A DNA stretch of 26,930 nucleotides, from positions 1 through 26,930 of the IMG/VR virus record IMGVR_UViG_3300031963_000793, one strand, 5' to 3'. This document shows, in pieces, positions 26,803 to 26,930 of this stretch (within the stretch, counting starts at the first letter, position 1; each line of letters starts with the position of its first letter). A program made the position numbers and the translations under genes. The DNA comes from a virus. The notes beneath the pieces are model-generated. The model did not search any database. It worked only from the letters and a program-made list of their open reading frames with translations, and was not told the origin of the DNA.

Positions 26803-26930
26803 ATGAATAGCATTATGAATAAATACCCAGTGGTATTGGACATCTCTAGAGACTCTTTATTTGACGAACTTGGACTTCAAAGGCTTAAAGAAAGCTACAT
26901 GCGTGACGATGAGACTAGCCCACAGGAGCG
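26803..26930 (+). CDS. Ribonucleotide reductase large subunit, N-terminal fragment
   Basis: The reading frame continues beyond the window edge (42 codons seen). The N-terminal pattern SRDSLFDELGLQRLKESYMR followed by DDETSPQE is typical of class I/II ribonucleotide reductase alpha subunits, which reduce ribonucleotides to deoxyribonucleotides for phage DNA synthesis. Two in-frame starts exist (26803, 26815); AGGA at 26797 is rather close to the first and far from the second. The gene follows the terminator, so it probably has its own promoter or relies on read-through. Confidence 0.78.
   Translation, partial: MNSIMNKYPVVLDISRDSLFDELGLQRLKESYMRDDETSPQE

Overview
The window is a stretch of a tailed double-stranded DNA phage genome (Caudoviricetes). 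Evidence is a portal and large terminase gene, a T7 gp4-like primase-helicase, a DNA polymerase, a single-stranded DNA-binding protein, a 5'-3' exonuclease, and dozens of tiny, tightly overlapping genes. No bacterial housekeeping gene is present. Consensus sigma70-type promoters (TTGACA / TATAAT) and Shine-Dalgarno sites indicate a bacterial host with an ordinary sigma70 RNA polymerase. No phage RNA polymerase is visible. The host cannot be named; an rrn-like BoxA leader would suit a proteobacterium (inference).

Layout. (1) 1-5479, minus strand: packaging and virion module. Transcription starts near 5.5 kb and runs leftward through small, mostly lysine-rich proteins, a small-terminase candidate, an HTH-like protein, the large terminase (terL) and the portal, which leaves the window. 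(2) 5480-6592: a 1.1-kb gene-poor divergent region with inverted repeats, a GC-rich block and a 51-bp tandem repeat; the best candidate in the window for a control region or origin. (3) 6593-13417, plus strand: early operon(s) of small genes driven by three near-consensus promoters. The first eleven genes and one later gene each have a short 3-nt-loop hairpin over or beside the ribosome-binding site. The promoter at 8492 is followed by a boxB/boxA/boxC-like antitermination leader. (4) 13414-16713: a fourth promoter, a DUF932 protein, an ADP-ribosylglycohydrolase, a membrane protein and a tyrosine recombinase. (5) 16710-19273: small accessory genes, including three that share a WVGLT motif and an identical gene-end cassette. 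(6) 19278-26677: replication and nucleotide module with primase-helicase, zincin-like protein, family-B-type polymerase, SSB, exonuclease, MazG-like nucleotide hydrolase and HNH nuclease. (7) 26678-26930: an initiator-type tRNA-Met, a strong intrinsic terminator, and the start of a probable ribonucleotide reductase large-subunit gene.

How it works together. Divergent transcription separates virion assembly and packaging from early and replication functions. Most rightward genes are joined by ATGA, TAATG or similar overlaps, so translational coupling is probably the main way expression is balanced. Several junction sequences (a C-terminal codon string that also carries the next gene's ribosome-binding site) recur, which suggests that the small-gene arrays grew by duplication or recombination at shared junctions. 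The GAA-loop hairpins, the BoxA leader and the initiator tRNA all point to unusual attention to RNA-level control of early expression.
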